Shown here piece after piece: positions 6,227 through 15,073 of a stretch of 20,675 nucleotides of DNA. Below the pieces are notes generated by a model. The model did not search any database, was not told the origin of the DNA, and saw only the letters and a program-made list of their open reading frames with translations. Origin of the DNA: Candidatus Omnitrophota bacterium (GTDB lineage: Bacteria; Omnitrophota; Gorgyraeia; Gygaellales; Profunditerraquicolaceae); the NCBI GenBank assembly GCA_016938245.1, contig JAFGUY010000057.1:1-20675 (forward strand). Direction: 5' to 3'. A program made the translations under genes and the position numbers. How positions within the stretch are numbered: position 1 is the stretch's first letter; each line of letters begins with the position of its first letter.

Positions 6227-7524
6227 TACGCGCCTTTTCTACCGATACTGATATAGCTAAACCCTAATTTCCCCATTTTTTCAGGATCATAGATGTTGCG
6301 TCCGTCAACAATAAGCGGACGCTTAAGTAATTTCTTTATTTTAACAAAATCCAATTTCTTGAACTCATCCCAACCAGTAGCAATTAGCAGGCAGTCGCAT
6401 CCCGAAACTGCTGCATAAGGGTTACGGCAAAACTTTACATCAGAGAGCACAACCTTAGCCTTCTCCATAGCCCGAGGGTCATAGGCTTTTATAAAAGCCC
6501 CTTCTTTCTGCAAAGACTTTATTAAATAAATCGCCGGGGAGTGTCTTATATCGTCAGTATCGGACTTAAAAGAAAGCCCTAATACCCCGATATTTTTATC
6601 CTTAATAATCCAGAGCGCATCTTTAATCTTAGCTATTAAAAAACTCATCTGGCTTTCATTTACCTTTTTTACCTCCTCAAGCAACCTGAAGCCATACCCT
6701 AACTTGCCTGCTATACTTATAAAAGCATCCAGGTCTTTAGGAAAGCATGACCCGCCGTAACCTAATCCTGCTTCAAGAAAACTTCGCCCTATCCTTTTAT
6801 CTAACCCCATGCCGGAAGATACTTCTCCTATATCCGCACCTGCTATATCGCATATGCGCGAGACGGCATTAATAAAGGATATCTTAGTAGCTAGAAATGC
6901 GTTAGAAGCATGCTTAATAAGCTCGGCAGACTTTATATTAGTTACCACTACAGGCGCATTCAAAGGTTTATATAATTTAACCATAATATCCTTAGCCCTT
7001 TTGGACTCTACTCCGATCACAATCCTATCCGGATGCATAAAATCGCTGATCGCTGAACCCTCTCTTAAGAATTCAGGGTTAGAAACAATATCAAAATCAA
7101 CCTTACCCTTAATATATGTTGTCACGGTCTTTTTTAGCCAAGCCCCGGTTTCTACCGGAACCGTTGATTTCTCTACGATAAGACGGTACTCTTTTAGGTT
7201 AACGGCGATCTCTGAAGCTACTTTCTCTACTCCCGTAAGGTCTGCTTCGCCGCTGCCGGAATCCGGGGTACCTACAGCGATAAAAATTATCTCTGACGCT
7301 TTAACTGCTTCTTTAATACTCGAAGAAAAATAAAGCCTTTTGCGCTTCAGATTATCCTTAATTAACTCTTCTAATCCCGGCTCATATATAGGCAAAATAC
7401 CTTTTTTTAATGCTGTAATCTTTTTAGCATCATTATCTACGCAAATAACCTTATTGCCTAATTTAACAAGGCAGGCGCCGGTAACTAACCCCACATAACC
7501 TGAGCCGATTATAGCAATATTCAT
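6226..7524 (-). CDS. ugd: UDP-glucose 6-dehydrogenase
   Basis: Ugd oxidises UDP-glucose to UDP-glucuronic acid. The 432-residue protein shows the NAD-binding start MNIAIIGSGYVGLVTG, PDSGSGEADLTGVEKVA (87-103), EKSTVPVETG (118-127), NPEFLREGSAISDFMHPDRI (149-168), the catalytic cysteine C260 in GYGGSCFPKDLDAF, and GLSFKSDTDDIRHSP in the C-terminal UDP-binding domain. These separate it from the HexNAc dehydrogenase next to it. It starts two bases after lptD. Its product is the substrate of the UDP-glucuronate decarboxylase at the end of the run. Confidence 0.95.
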   Translation of the reverse strand: MNIAIIGSGYVGLVTGACLVKLGNKVICVDNDAKKITALKKGILPIYEPGLEELIKDNLKRKRLYFSSSIKEAVKASEIIFIAVGTPDSGSGEADLTGVEKVASEIAVNLKEYRLIVEKSTVPVETGAWLKKTVTTYIKGKVDFDIVSNPEFLREGSAISDFMHPDRIVIGVESKRAKDIMVKLYKPLNAPVVVTNIKSAELIKHASNAFLATKISFINAVSRICDIAGADIGEVSSGMGLDKRIGRSFLEAGLGYGGSCFPKDLDAFISIAGKLGYGFRLLEEVKKVNESQMSFLIAKIKDALWIIKDKNIGVLGLSFKSDTDDIRHSPAIYLIKSLQKEGAFIKAYDPRAMEKAKVVLSDVKFCRNPYAAVSGCDCLLIATGWDEFKKLDFVKIKKLLKRPLIVDGRNIYDPEKMGKLGFSYISIGRKGA

Positions 7525-7526
7525 AA

Positions 7527-9818
7527 TTATTGTGCCCCTGATTTAGGCTTGTTATAGCTCTGGTCAAAGGAAAATTCTGCTTCAGGGAAGGCCTTTAATC
7601 TAAATACTACGAAAATTCCCGAACCATGATTCCTCTTGTTGTTCAATGTCAGGTCCACCTCCCAACAGTGCAGGTCCCGGGACAATGTAAACTCCTGCTC
7701 TAATGAACCTTTCTTAATAAAGGCATTGCTATCATCAGTATAAGATTTAAGGTTATATCTTTGATAAATAGAAAATCTCCATTTAGGGGTAAGCCGCCAG
7801 TTAAAACTTGCCGTAATCTGGTTTCCTCCCTTTCTTTCATAACGCTGGCCAAATCCCAAAGAACGCTCCGGAGCAAAATCAAAGCTTATATCGTAGTTAA
7901 CTTTTGAAAAACGGTTATAATTCTCAAAGTCCAGGTCTCCTTCCATTCCGGAGTGCTTATAAGTAACGTCTCCTTCTATCCTTAACCATGAATAAGGAAG
8001 GATTTTATATTTAATAAGAATATCCGAAAAAGAAGCGCCTAATTTCCTGGAATTATCAGGGTCAACTACAAGGACGCGGGTTCCGTTCTGATCAGTATAA
8101 TACCTTGTCCCATAAGTAATGCGCGGAGCAAAAGCATAGCTGGTGCTTATATTAATATCTAAGAAATCAACGGTTGTTTCTTTACCTTTAGAATCCTTTC
8201 TCTTTACCTGCAGCTTATTTGACAACCCTAAATTAGCAACGTTACTTGAAGTAATCAGATCAGTATTATCTATGTATTTTAATTTATTAGCACTGATTGT
8301 AGGGGCATGATTATAAGAATAACCTACAGTAGGGGTAATGATATGCCTTACCCCGTTTAAATTAAGGCCTAAGAAATTAGTCTTAATATCAAATATCCGG
8401 TAGAATTTTGTGCTTAAATCCGCTCCGGCGTAAAAAACAGTATTTACCGGCAAGGTCTTGCCGTCTGCCCCTTTATCATAGATAATCTGCCGGTCTTTGA
8501 CAAAAGGAGTGAATTCAATAAAAGCCAGCTTCATAGGCATAGAGAGCTTGTTTATAATATCAAACCTGTTCATGCTTAACTCATCTGCGGTCTCCGGATA
8601 CATAGAGGCTTTTTTATTAAAATTAGCAAATATAGAACTATTCTCAAAATATAACGGTGTCTCCCAAAGCTGTACACTAAGCAGGGTATATTTTATCTCC
8701 GGGAGCTTATCTAACTGGTCAAACCAATGGTTAACGCGCTTCTGCGCCAATATATCTATGCTGGAGTATCCGAAGCTATGATGGAATAACGCATAAGATA
8801 AAGGCTGGGAATCCTTTTCATATTCGCGGTAAAAATAGTCTTTCAATATGTTGCTGTTTAAATCATAATACTTCCTTCTTTCGTCACCGATTTTATAGAA
8901 TTCTGATATGAAGTTCGTCTGATCTGCTATATCCCATTTATGGCGCCAGCGGATAAGATACCTTTGGAATTGCGTACGTTGGGCCCCGGCAGAAAGAGTA
9001 CTTTTATCCGGCCTTTCATCCGAATAATAAAACTTAAAATCCCCTCTACCAAAATACGGCGTAGAATAGTTTGAACCAAACCCTTCGGCTATCCCAAGCT
9101 TGCTGCGGTAATCAAGGTATATTCTACCGCTTATATAATCGGTTAATTGATATTTCCAACCTGTCAATACGTAAGGCCCCCAATCTTTACTCTTACCCGG
9201 CATAATCCTTACATGCATCATCGGATCTTCCAATACGTGGTTAAATCTGGGCAGGTATAACAAAGGAAAGCTGCCTAAGTACAAAATATTATTCTTTGTC
9301 TGAATCTGGTCTCCGGGTAAAACACCCATCTGTTTTGAAGCAATACGGTAATGCGGCCGGTCAAAACTGCAGGTTGTAATATAGCCGTAGCGGGCGATAA
9401 ATTCAGACTCATCCAGGCGTTCTATCTTCCTTGCCTTGCCAAAATAAGGGTTAGCCCTGAAACCTGCGTCAATAATAGTGCCGGTTTTATTGGCAAAATC
9501 ATAGGTTATCTTTTCGCCTTCTATAACGCCCCTTTCATCTTCGAGCCGGGCATTGCCTTCGGCTACCCCCTGTTTTGTGCGGGTATTTACGGTTAGTTTT
9601 TTACAGGTAAGTTTAGTGCCTTCGTATATAATCTCTACATTCCCCTGTGCGGTTACTTCTTGGGTCTCTGTAGAATATTCAACATTATCACCGTTAACTA
9701 CAATAGGCTGAGAGACTAATCCTTTAGGGCTGCTATCTTTAGCATAAATTAGATGAGGGAGTAAAACGAAATGAAAGATGCTTAGAATTAAATATATAAA
9801 ATACCTACGCCGTAACAT
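7527..9818 (-). CDS. lptD: LPS-assembly protein LptD
   Basis: LptD is the outer-membrane barrel that, with LptE, inserts LPS into the outer leaflet. The 763-residue protein has a signal peptide (basic start, hydrophobic 7-24, likely cleavage after about residue 26), an OstA/LptA-like jellyroll domain (about 38-125, VNGDNVEYSTETQEVTAQGNVEI), then the LptD barrel with repeated aromatic strands. Only three cysteines are seen, C72, C150 (in TTCSFDRPHY) and C718 (in LHCWEVDL). C150 and C718 fall where the inter-domain disulfide of E. coli LptD would join the periplasmic and barrel domains; the full two-disulfide set is not present. The start is three bases after the kinase stop and no lptE is nearby. 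Confidence 0.93.
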   Translation of the reverse strand: MLRRRYFIYLILSIFHFVLLPHLIYAKDSSPKGLVSQPIVVNGDNVEYSTETQEVTAQGNVEIIYEGTKLTCKKLTVNTRTKQGVAEGNARLEDERGVIEGEKITYDFANKTGTIIDAGFRANPYFGKARKIERLDESEFIARYGYITTCSFDRPHYRIASKQMGVLPGDQIQTKNNILYLGSFPLLYLPRFNHVLEDPMMHVRIMPGKSKDWGPYVLTGWKYQLTDYISGRIYLDYRSKLGIAEGFGSNYSTPYFGRGDFKFYYSDERPDKSTLSAGAQRTQFQRYLIRWRHKWDIADQTNFISEFYKIGDERRKYYDLNSNILKDYFYREYEKDSQPLSYALFHHSFGYSSIDILAQKRVNHWFDQLDKLPEIKYTLLSVQLWETPLYFENSSIFANFNKKASMYPETADELSMNRFDIINKLSMPMKLAFIEFTPFVKDRQIIYDKGADGKTLPVNTVFYAGADLSTKFYRIFDIKTNFLGLNLNGVRHIITPTVGYSYNHAPTISANKLKYIDNTDLITSSNVANLGLSNKLQVKRKDSKGKETTVDFLDINISTSYAFAPRITYGTRYYTDQNGTRVLVVDPDNSRKLGASFSDILIKYKILPYSWLRIEGDVTYKHSGMEGDLDFENYNRFSKVNYDISFDFAPERSLGFGQRYERKGGNQITASFNWRLTPKWRFSIYQRYNLKSYTDDSNAFIKKGSLEQEFTLSRDLHCWEVDLTLNNKRNHGSGIFVVFRLKAFPEAEFSFDQSYNKPKSGAQ

Positions 9819-9821
9819 TGC

Positions 9822-10748
9822 TTATAAAGGTTGCCTTTCTTTTACAATAATTGCCGCACCGATTAAGCCTGCGTCGCTTCCCAGTTTTGCCCTGAATATC
9901 TTAACATGGCCGCCCTGTACGCTCATCGCCTGAGTTTTTAGTGACTCTTTTGCGCTATCAAATAATACTCTGCCGGCGTTAGATACTCCTCCGCCCATAA
10001 CCACGGCATCTAAATTTAAAAGATTTACTACCCCGGCTAAAGCAAAACCTAAATGCTTACCCACATTTCGCCATAGCTTAATCGCTATCCTATTCCCCTT
10101 AAGGGCCAGCAAACTAAGCTCTTCCAAAGTAATATCACGCTTAAACTCCTTCTTTGCGCTTTTTATAATCCTGCTGTTTCCTATATAAGCCTCAAGACAT
10201 CCGTAGCTTCCGCAGTTACAGCTTAATCCGCGCTCATTAATCGGCAAGTGCCCGACTTCTCCTGCGGCATTATTAAACCCGCGATAAAGCCTGCCGCCTA
10301 TTATAATGCCTCCCCCTATACCTGTACCTAAAGTCATACATAGAACGTTGTTGAACCCTTTTGCTGCTCCCAGGCGGTGCTCTGCTAAAGTCATTACCTT
10401 AGCATCATTATCCAAGAAAACCGCTAAACCCAACCTTTTCTTAAGCGCATCTTTTAAACGCACCTCTTTCCACCCGGGTATATTGGGGAGAAAATGCACT
10501 ATTCCGTTTTTAGAATCAACCGGCCCGGGAAAACCTAATCCTACCCCTAAAACATCTGTCTTATCAAGATTATTATATTTCATAATCCTGTTTATAGAAT
10601 AAACAATGCCGGAGATAAGCTCTTCTTTTTCAAGGAAACTTTTAGTACCTAGTATTTCCCTGTCTTTGATATTATATTTTAAATCCAGGAGGGCTACTTT
10701 TAGGTTAGTACCGCCTAAATCAATAGCAATAATATATTTTTTATCCAT
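9822..10748 (-). CDS. ROK-family sugar kinase, probable glucokinase
   Basis: ROK kinases phosphorylate glucose or other hexoses with ATP. The 308-residue protein has the ATP phosphate loop DLGGTNLK (10-17), GFPGPV (72-77), the DNDAK catalytic block (113-117), TLGTGIGGG (139-147), EVGH (164-167) and the zinc motif C177-N-C179-G-S-Y-G-C184-LEAY, all intact. There is no N-terminal helix-turn-helix, so it is an enzyme and not a ROK repressor. Glucose 6-phosphate leads to UDP-glucose, the substrate of ugd two genes on; the substrate itself is inferred and N-acetylhexosamines or mannose are possible. Confidence 0.9.
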   Translation of the reverse strand: MDKKYIIAIDLGGTNLKVALLDLKYNIKDREILGTKSFLEKEELISGIVYSINRIMKYNNLDKTDVLGVGLGFPGPVDSKNGIVHFLPNIPGWKEVRLKDALKKRLGLAVFLDNDAKVMTLAEHRLGAAKGFNNVLCMTLGTGIGGGIIIGGRLYRGFNNAAGEVGHLPINERGLSCNCGSYGCLEAYIGNSRIIKSAKKEFKRDITLEELSLLALKGNRIAIKLWRNVGKHLGFALAGVVNLLNLDAVVMGGGVSNAGRVLFDSAKESLKTQAMSVQGGHVKIFRAKLGSDAGLIGAAIIVKERQPL

Positions 10749-10818
10749 TTATTTTTGTCTTCGCCTGTAAATAATTGATAAGATTACCATAAAATAAGCT
10801 TTGGCACAAGGAATAATC
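10749..10818 (-). other. Short intergenic gap before the ROK kinase
   Basis: This 70-base AT-rich gap separates the first cyclase from the kinase. It contains a poor promoter-like pair, TTGTGC and TAATCT with 17 bases between, and no clear hairpin or strong ribosome binding site. I see nothing firm in it, though it is the largest break in the run between accD and lptD. Confidence 0.35.
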
Positions 10819-11811
10819 TTACTTATGGTAGGCTAAGACCTTATTTCTTCCTGAATCTTTAGCTAAATAGAGGGCAGAATCGGCAGTCTCAATAAGAAAA
10901 CGCGAATCGTTTGCGTCATCAGGAAAAGTAGATATGCCTACGCTAACAGTCACTTTTAACTCTTCATCATAAACCTTAATTTTCTTAGCTTCTATCCCAT
11001 GCCGTATACGCTCAGCAGCAAGCAAGGCCTGTTCTTTATCTGTTTCGGGTAAGACTATAGACAATTCTTCCCCGCCATACCTGCCCGCAAAATCTATCTG
11101 CCTTACAGTGCCTTTAATTGTCTTGGATATTTCCCTTAATATGGCATCACCGACTAAGTGCCCGTATTTATCGTTAAAACCCTTGAACCTGTCTATGTCA
11201 ATCATAAGAAAAGAAAAACAATGCTTAAACTTACGTGAGCGTTTAATCTCTTCATTAAGCCTCTCTAAGAAATGCCTGCGGGTAAAAAGAGAGGTTAATC
11301 CGTCCATAATAGCTAATTCCTGTATTTTCTTATAAAGCAGGGATCTTTTAAGTATGCTTAATAACTGTTGCGCAAGGATCTGAAAACGGCCCTTATCTTT
11401 TTCTTTAATGCCGCAGGCAATAAGATAGCCCTTAGTATCCTTATCTATAGCTAAAGGAAATTGCAGGTAGTCTTTATAAATACCGGCCTCTTCTTTTTTA
11501 TCCAGGATTCTGCAGTCCGTAACCTGCATATAATTATTAATACGCTCTTTAAAAATGCTGAAGACCTTATCCTGGTTAAGCTCCCGGGATATATCCTTCG
11601 TTATATCATAAAGCGCTATCGTCTCGGTAACGCTTCTTTCAAGCGCAAAGTTCTTTTCTCTAAGTTCTCTGATTTCTGAATAAATACGGTCACATTCTGA
11701 TTTTAAATCTTCCAACGCCGTTTCCCTCTTTATAGCGGCTTTGGATAAAACGAATTTAACCAGTAAGAATGCGGTTATAGTTAACAGAATAAGCGCAATT
11801 AAATAGGGCAT
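10819..11811 (-). CDS. Membrane-anchored diguanylate cyclase (GGDEF) with intact I-site
   Basis: This 330-residue protein probably makes c-di-GMP from two GTP. It has one N-terminal membrane span (about 3-22), a likely coiled coil (about 27-65), a divergent GAF-like sensor region (about 65-155) and a GGDEF domain (about 165-330) starting with the usual MDGLTSLFTRRHF. The active-site motif is GGEEL (246-250), and the product-inhibition I-site RQID (237-240) is present exactly five residues before it, so feedback inhibition is expected. The start overlaps the end of the upstream cyclase by 13 bases. Together they look like a duplicated pair with different sensors. Confidence 0.92.
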   Translation of the reverse strand: MPYLIALILLTITAFLLVKFVLSKAAIKRETALEDLKSECDRIYSEIRELREKNFALERSVTETIALYDITKDISRELNQDKVFSIFKERINNYMQVTDCRILDKKEEAGIYKDYLQFPLAIDKDTKGYLIACGIKEKDKGRFQILAQQLLSILKRSLLYKKIQELAIMDGLTSLFTRRHFLERLNEEIKRSRKFKHCFSFLMIDIDRFKGFNDKYGHLVGDAILREISKTIKGTVRQIDFAGRYGGEELSIVLPETDKEQALLAAERIRHGIEAKKIKVYDEELKVTVSVGISTFPDDANDSRFLIETADSALYLAKDSGRNKVLAYHK

Positions 11812-13097
11812 ACCTTATTTCTCCCTTGCTGTTTTGCCTGATACATCGCTTTATCCGCCTTACGGATTAATTCTTCTTCATCCATAGTATCTTCCGGTAA
11901 ATTAGCAATACCTATGGATACGGTTATGTTAGTTTCGCTACGCCTAAGTATAATCTTCTCCTTCTCTATTCTTAAACGCAAAGACTCTGCGATTCCTAAT
12001 GCCTCCATCTTGTCTACGCCGGCTATGGCAACACAAAATTCTTCCCCGCCGAAACGGCTGGTAACCGGGTTTAACCGGGTAAGGGCCCCGGTTATTACCT
12101 TACTTAACTTCTGTAATACTATATCTCCTGCGGTATGGCCGAACTGATCGTTGTATTTCTTGAAGAAATCTATATCCAGCATCAATAAAGAAAGAGGGGT
12201 AACCTGGCGGATACTCCTCTTGTACTCTTCCTTAAGGCGCCCCAAAAAATAATCCTTGGTATAAAGCCCGGTTAATGAATCGTGTATTGCTAAATCATGG
12301 GCGGCCTTAAAGAGTTCGCTATTTTCAATGGCTATTGCCCCCAAATCAGATATAGCTACTAAAAACCTTAAGTCATCCTGAGAATAAAAACCAGCCTCTT
12401 GATTATCCAGCCTTAAGATACCCATCTGTTTATTCTCTGTTAAAAATGGGGAACTTATTAAAGACGATACCGGCCTTATTTCTAAAAGAACTAGCTTATC
12501 CGGGTCAAAACGAAAATCATTCCTGATATCTTCGATTAATAGCGGCGCAGCATGCCTTAAAACCCATAAATCCAGTATATCTCCCTCCTTCGCCTTAATT
12601 ACTAACCCCTCTCTTTCCGCTTTATTCTTAAAAAGTATCAATTTCTGATTCTGGCTGTCTATAAGATAAACTATACATACCCCTTTGTTTTTGCTTATAA
12701 GAGAAAAAGCCTCTTGAGCTAAAGTTTCGGTTACGGATTCTAATTCCAGGGTCAAATTAATCTTATCAAGCAACTTTGCAAGGCTGTTATAACGCAGGTT
12801 TTTTTCTTTAAGAGAGAGGTTATTCCCTTTTTCCTTAGAATATTCTACATTTGAAAGATTTATCGTCTCTTGAAGGCTTTGCAGGCGTAATTGGAAATCC
12901 CGGTTTTGAAAATAGTTTCTTCTGAAGAGATAGAAAAGAATAAAGATATTGCTAAGATAAAATATAGCGAGGGGCATTATCGGGCTGGCGGCCAAAACTT
13001 TTCCCAAGAGAAGGGGGAAAACGAAATATACAAAAAAAAGCAGGATATTACACGAGGCGGAATTTAGCAAAAAAGGTTTTACCCTGAAGGTAGGCAT
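11799..13097 (-). CDS. Membrane GAF-GGDEF diguanylate cyclase lacking the I-site
   Basis: This 432-residue protein has two hydrophobic spans (about 17-36 and 41-58), a coiled coil (about 65-110), a GAF domain (about 110-262, with LIEDIRNDFRFDPD and MGILRLDNQEAGFYSQDDLRFL) and a GGDEF domain (about 268-432, beginning HDSLTGLYTKDYF). The catalytic motif GGEEF is at 350-354, so it is probably active. The place of the inhibitory RxxD motif reads RLNP (341-344), with proline for aspartate, so product inhibition is probably lost. The ribosome binding site lies in a palindrome directly before the ATG. The signal sensed by the GAF domain cannot be read from sequence. Confidence 0.92.
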   Translation of the reverse strand: MPTFRVKPFLLNSASCNILLFFVYFVFPLLLGKVLAASPIMPLAIFYLSNIFILFYLFRRNYFQNRDFQLRLQSLQETINLSNVEYSKEKGNNLSLKEKNLRYNSLAKLLDKINLTLELESVTETLAQEAFSLISKNKGVCIVYLIDSQNQKLILFKNKAEREGLVIKAKEGDILDLWVLRHAAPLLIEDIRNDFRFDPDKLVLLEIRPVSSLISSPFLTENKQMGILRLDNQEAGFYSQDDLRFLVAISDLGAIAIENSELFKAAHDLAIHDSLTGLYTKDYFLGRLKEEYKRSIRQVTPLSLLMLDIDFFKKYNDQFGHTAGDIVLQKLSKVITGALTRLNPVTSRFGGEEFCVAIAGVDKMEALGIAESLRLRIEKEKIILRRSETNITVSIGIANLPEDTMDEEELIRKADKAMYQAKQQGRNKVCPI

Positions 13098-13111
13098 AAG
13101 GAAGCTTCCTT
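13098..13111 (-). repeat. Palindrome covering the ribosome binding site of the GAF-GGDEF gene
   Basis: AAGGAAGCTTCCTT is a perfect 14-bp palindrome placed directly before the ATG. In RNA its left half, which is also the AAGGA ribosome binding site, could pair with the right half around a four-base loop. As DNA it could be a small operator. Either use is inference. Confidence 0.5.
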
Positions 13112-13117
13112 TTAAAC

Positions 13118-14221
13118 TTACACTATAGTCTCTTCGCTATCCTTATCAAAAAAGTGAACCTTGCTCATATCAAAAACCAGATCCATATCCTGATTAACCT
13201 TAGGCCGGTTGTGAGCTCCGACCCGGGCAACAAAAGTATGTTTTCCGGTATTTAGGTACAAATAAACCTCCGAACCCATAGGCTCATAAACTTCGCAATT
13301 AGCCTTTACTATATTCTCCGGCGGGGCCTCTGAAACAAAAAGCTTATCATAAATATCCTCCGAACGAATCCCGAAGATAACTTCCTTATCCGTGTAAAGA
13401 GATAATTTCTGGCGCATATCTTCAACTAATTTTACGTTTACTTTACCCTCGCAGAAATAAAGACGGCTATCTTTCCTGATAATTTTTCCGCGCATAAAGT
13501 TCATTGGAGGAGAACCTATAAAACTGGCGACAAATTTATTCTTAGGATGGTCGTATATCATAATCGGGTCTGCTACCTGCTGCAGAAGGCCATCTTTCAT
13601 CACCGCTATTCTATCCCCCATGGTCATAGCTTCAGTCTGGTCATGAGTAACATAGATAATTGTGGTTTGCAGCTTAAGATGCAATTTATGAATTTCGGTA
13701 CGCATCTGAACCCGCATCTTAGCGTCTAAATTACTTAAAGGCTCGTCAAATAAAAAAACCAGCGGCTTTCTTACTATAGCCCTTCCGACTGCCACGCGCT
13801 GCCTCTCGCCGCCGGATAACTCACGCGGCTTACGCTGCAATATCCGCTTTATCCCCAGTATATCCGCAGCCTCATTTACGCGCTGGGTGATCTCTCGCTT
13901 AGGCATACGCCTTAACCTTAAACCAAAAGACATATTCTCAAATACGGTCATATGCGGATACAAGGCATAATTCTGGAAGACCATTGCAATATCCCTGTCT
14001 TTTGCCGGAACATCATTTACTTTTTTTTCGCCTATATAAATATCCCCTGAGCTTATCTCCTCTAAACCGGCGATCATCCTAAGGGTTGTTGATTTACCGC
14101 AACCGGAAGGGCCGACTAAAACCATAAACTCCTTATTCTCTATGCTTAAATTAATATTATCAACTGCCTTTACATTACCCGGGAATAACTTGGATACTTT
14201 ATTTAAACTTACCTGCGCCAT
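13118..14221 (-). CDS. ugpC: ABC transporter ATP-binding protein, MalK/UgpC/MsmX type
   Basis: This 367-residue protein is the ATPase of a carbohydrate importer of the MalK group. Walker A GPSGCGKST is at 37-45, Q-loop Q83, signature LSGGE at 135-139 (the family usually has LSGGQ), Walker B VFLFDEP at 155-161 and the H-loop histidine H193. A C-terminal regulatory region of TOBE/MOP type (about 240-360) follows, as in MalK, UgpC and the shared ATPase MsmX. No permease or binding protein is nearby, so it may serve several sugar importers encoded elsewhere, as MsmX does in Bacillus. It starts six bases after accD without a clear Shine-Dalgarno site. The gene symbol is by type and not proven. Confidence 0.9.
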   Translation of the reverse strand: MAQVSLNKVSKLFPGNVKAVDNINLSIENKEFMVLVGPSGCGKSTTLRMIAGLEEISSGDIYIGEKKVNDVPAKDRDIAMVFQNYALYPHMTVFENMSFGLRLRRMPKREITQRVNEAADILGIKRILQRKPRELSGGERQRVAVGRAIVRKPLVFLFDEPLSNLDAKMRVQMRTEIHKLHLKLQTTIIYVTHDQTEAMTMGDRIAVMKDGLLQQVADPIMIYDHPKNKFVASFIGSPPMNFMRGKIIRKDSRLYFCEGKVNVKLVEDMRQKLSLYTDKEVIFGIRSEDIYDKLFVSEAPPENIVKANCEVYEPMGSEVYLYLNTGKHTFVARVGAHNRPKVNQDMDLVFDMSKVHFFDKDSEETIV

Positions 14222-14227
14222 TTTATT

Positions 14228-15067
14228 TTAACTTAGATAACCAATCAATTTGCTTAGCACTTCCTTCATATTCTTCCGGAATACAATCATATCTATAAGC
14301 CCATGCTCAAGTAGGAACTCCGAACGCTGAAACCCGACAGGAAGCTTTTGCCTTATAGTCTGTTCGATTACCCGGGGGCCGGCAAAACCAATCAGGGCGC
14401 GAGGCTCAGCTATAATTACATCTCCTACTCCGGCAAAAGAAGCCATAACCCCTCCCATAGTAGGATTAGTAAGGACGGATATATACGGGAGCCTTGCCTT
14501 TTTAAGATAACTTAAAGCAGCGCAGGTTTTAGACATCTGCATAAGGCTTAACATTCCTTCATACATTCTTGCCCCGCCACCTGAGCCGGAAATAATAATT
14601 ACCGGGAGCTTTTTTTCAATAGCAGATTCAATTGCCCGGGTGATTTTTTCGCCTACAACCGAACCCATCGACCCCATAATAAAACGCGAGTCTGTAACCG
14701 CAATAATAGTTTTTTTATTATTCAAAAACCCCTCCCCTGAAACCACTGCGTCCTTTAAACCTGTGACTGCCTGATCCGCGGCTATTTTATCTTTATAGGT
14801 CTTCGGGCCCTTAAAATCCAAAGGATCAGCAGAAAGCATATCTTTATCGTATTCCTCAAAGGTATCTTTATCTATTACCATATTGATTCTCTCGTATGCA
14901 CCCAGAGAAAAATGATGCCCGCATTTAGGGCAAACCTTGAAGTTTTCCTCAATTGTTTTATTATACAAAGTCTCGGAGCATGCCTCGCATTTAGTCCATA
15001 GCCCGTCAGGCATCTCTTTCTTTTTCAATCTTACAATGGTATATTTCGGTTTTCCAAAAAGCGCCAT
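14228..15067 (-). CDS. accD: Acetyl-CoA carboxylase carboxyltransferase subunit beta
   Basis: AccD with AccA transfers carboxyl from carboxybiotin to acetyl-CoA to make malonyl-CoA, the first committed step in fatty-acid synthesis. The 279-residue protein has the four-cysteine zinc ribbon C27-x2-C30 and C46-x2-C49 (LWTKCEACS, FKVCPKCGHHF) and the crotonase-like core with SGSGGGARMYEGMLSLMQM and PTMGGVMASFAGVGDVIIAEPRALIGFAGPRVIEQTI. accA, accB and accC are not in the window. The ATG follows a GAAGGA ribosome binding site and lies six bases after the DUF1015 gene. Fatty acids feed both phospholipid and lipid A, which suits its place upstream of lptD. Confidence 0.97.
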   Translation of the reverse strand: MALFGKPKYTIVRLKKKEMPDGLWTKCEACSETLYNKTIEENFKVCPKCGHHFSLGAYERINMVIDKDTFEEYDKDMLSADPLDFKGPKTYKDKIAADQAVTGLKDAVVSGEGFLNNKKTIIAVTDSRFIMGSMGSVVGEKITRAIESAIEKKLPVIIISGSGGGARMYEGMLSLMQMSKTCAALSYLKKARLPYISVLTNPTMGGVMASFAGVGDVIIAEPRALIGFAGPRVIEQTIRQKLPVGFQRSEFLLEHGLIDMIVFRKNMKEVLSKLIGYLS

Positions 15068-15073
15068 ATTCTC

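Noticed and set aside
7700..7882. Open frames inside lptD and on the plus strand opposite rplA, ugd, lptD, DnaK and others.
   Set aside because: All lie within well-supported genes, lack ribosome binding sites and have no recognisable protein character, so they are frame shadows.
9824..9845. AAAGG-CAA-CCTTT as a regulatory hairpin before lptD.
   Set aside because: It is a 5-bp stem inside the kinase coding end and too far from the lptD ATG to act on its ribosome binding site.
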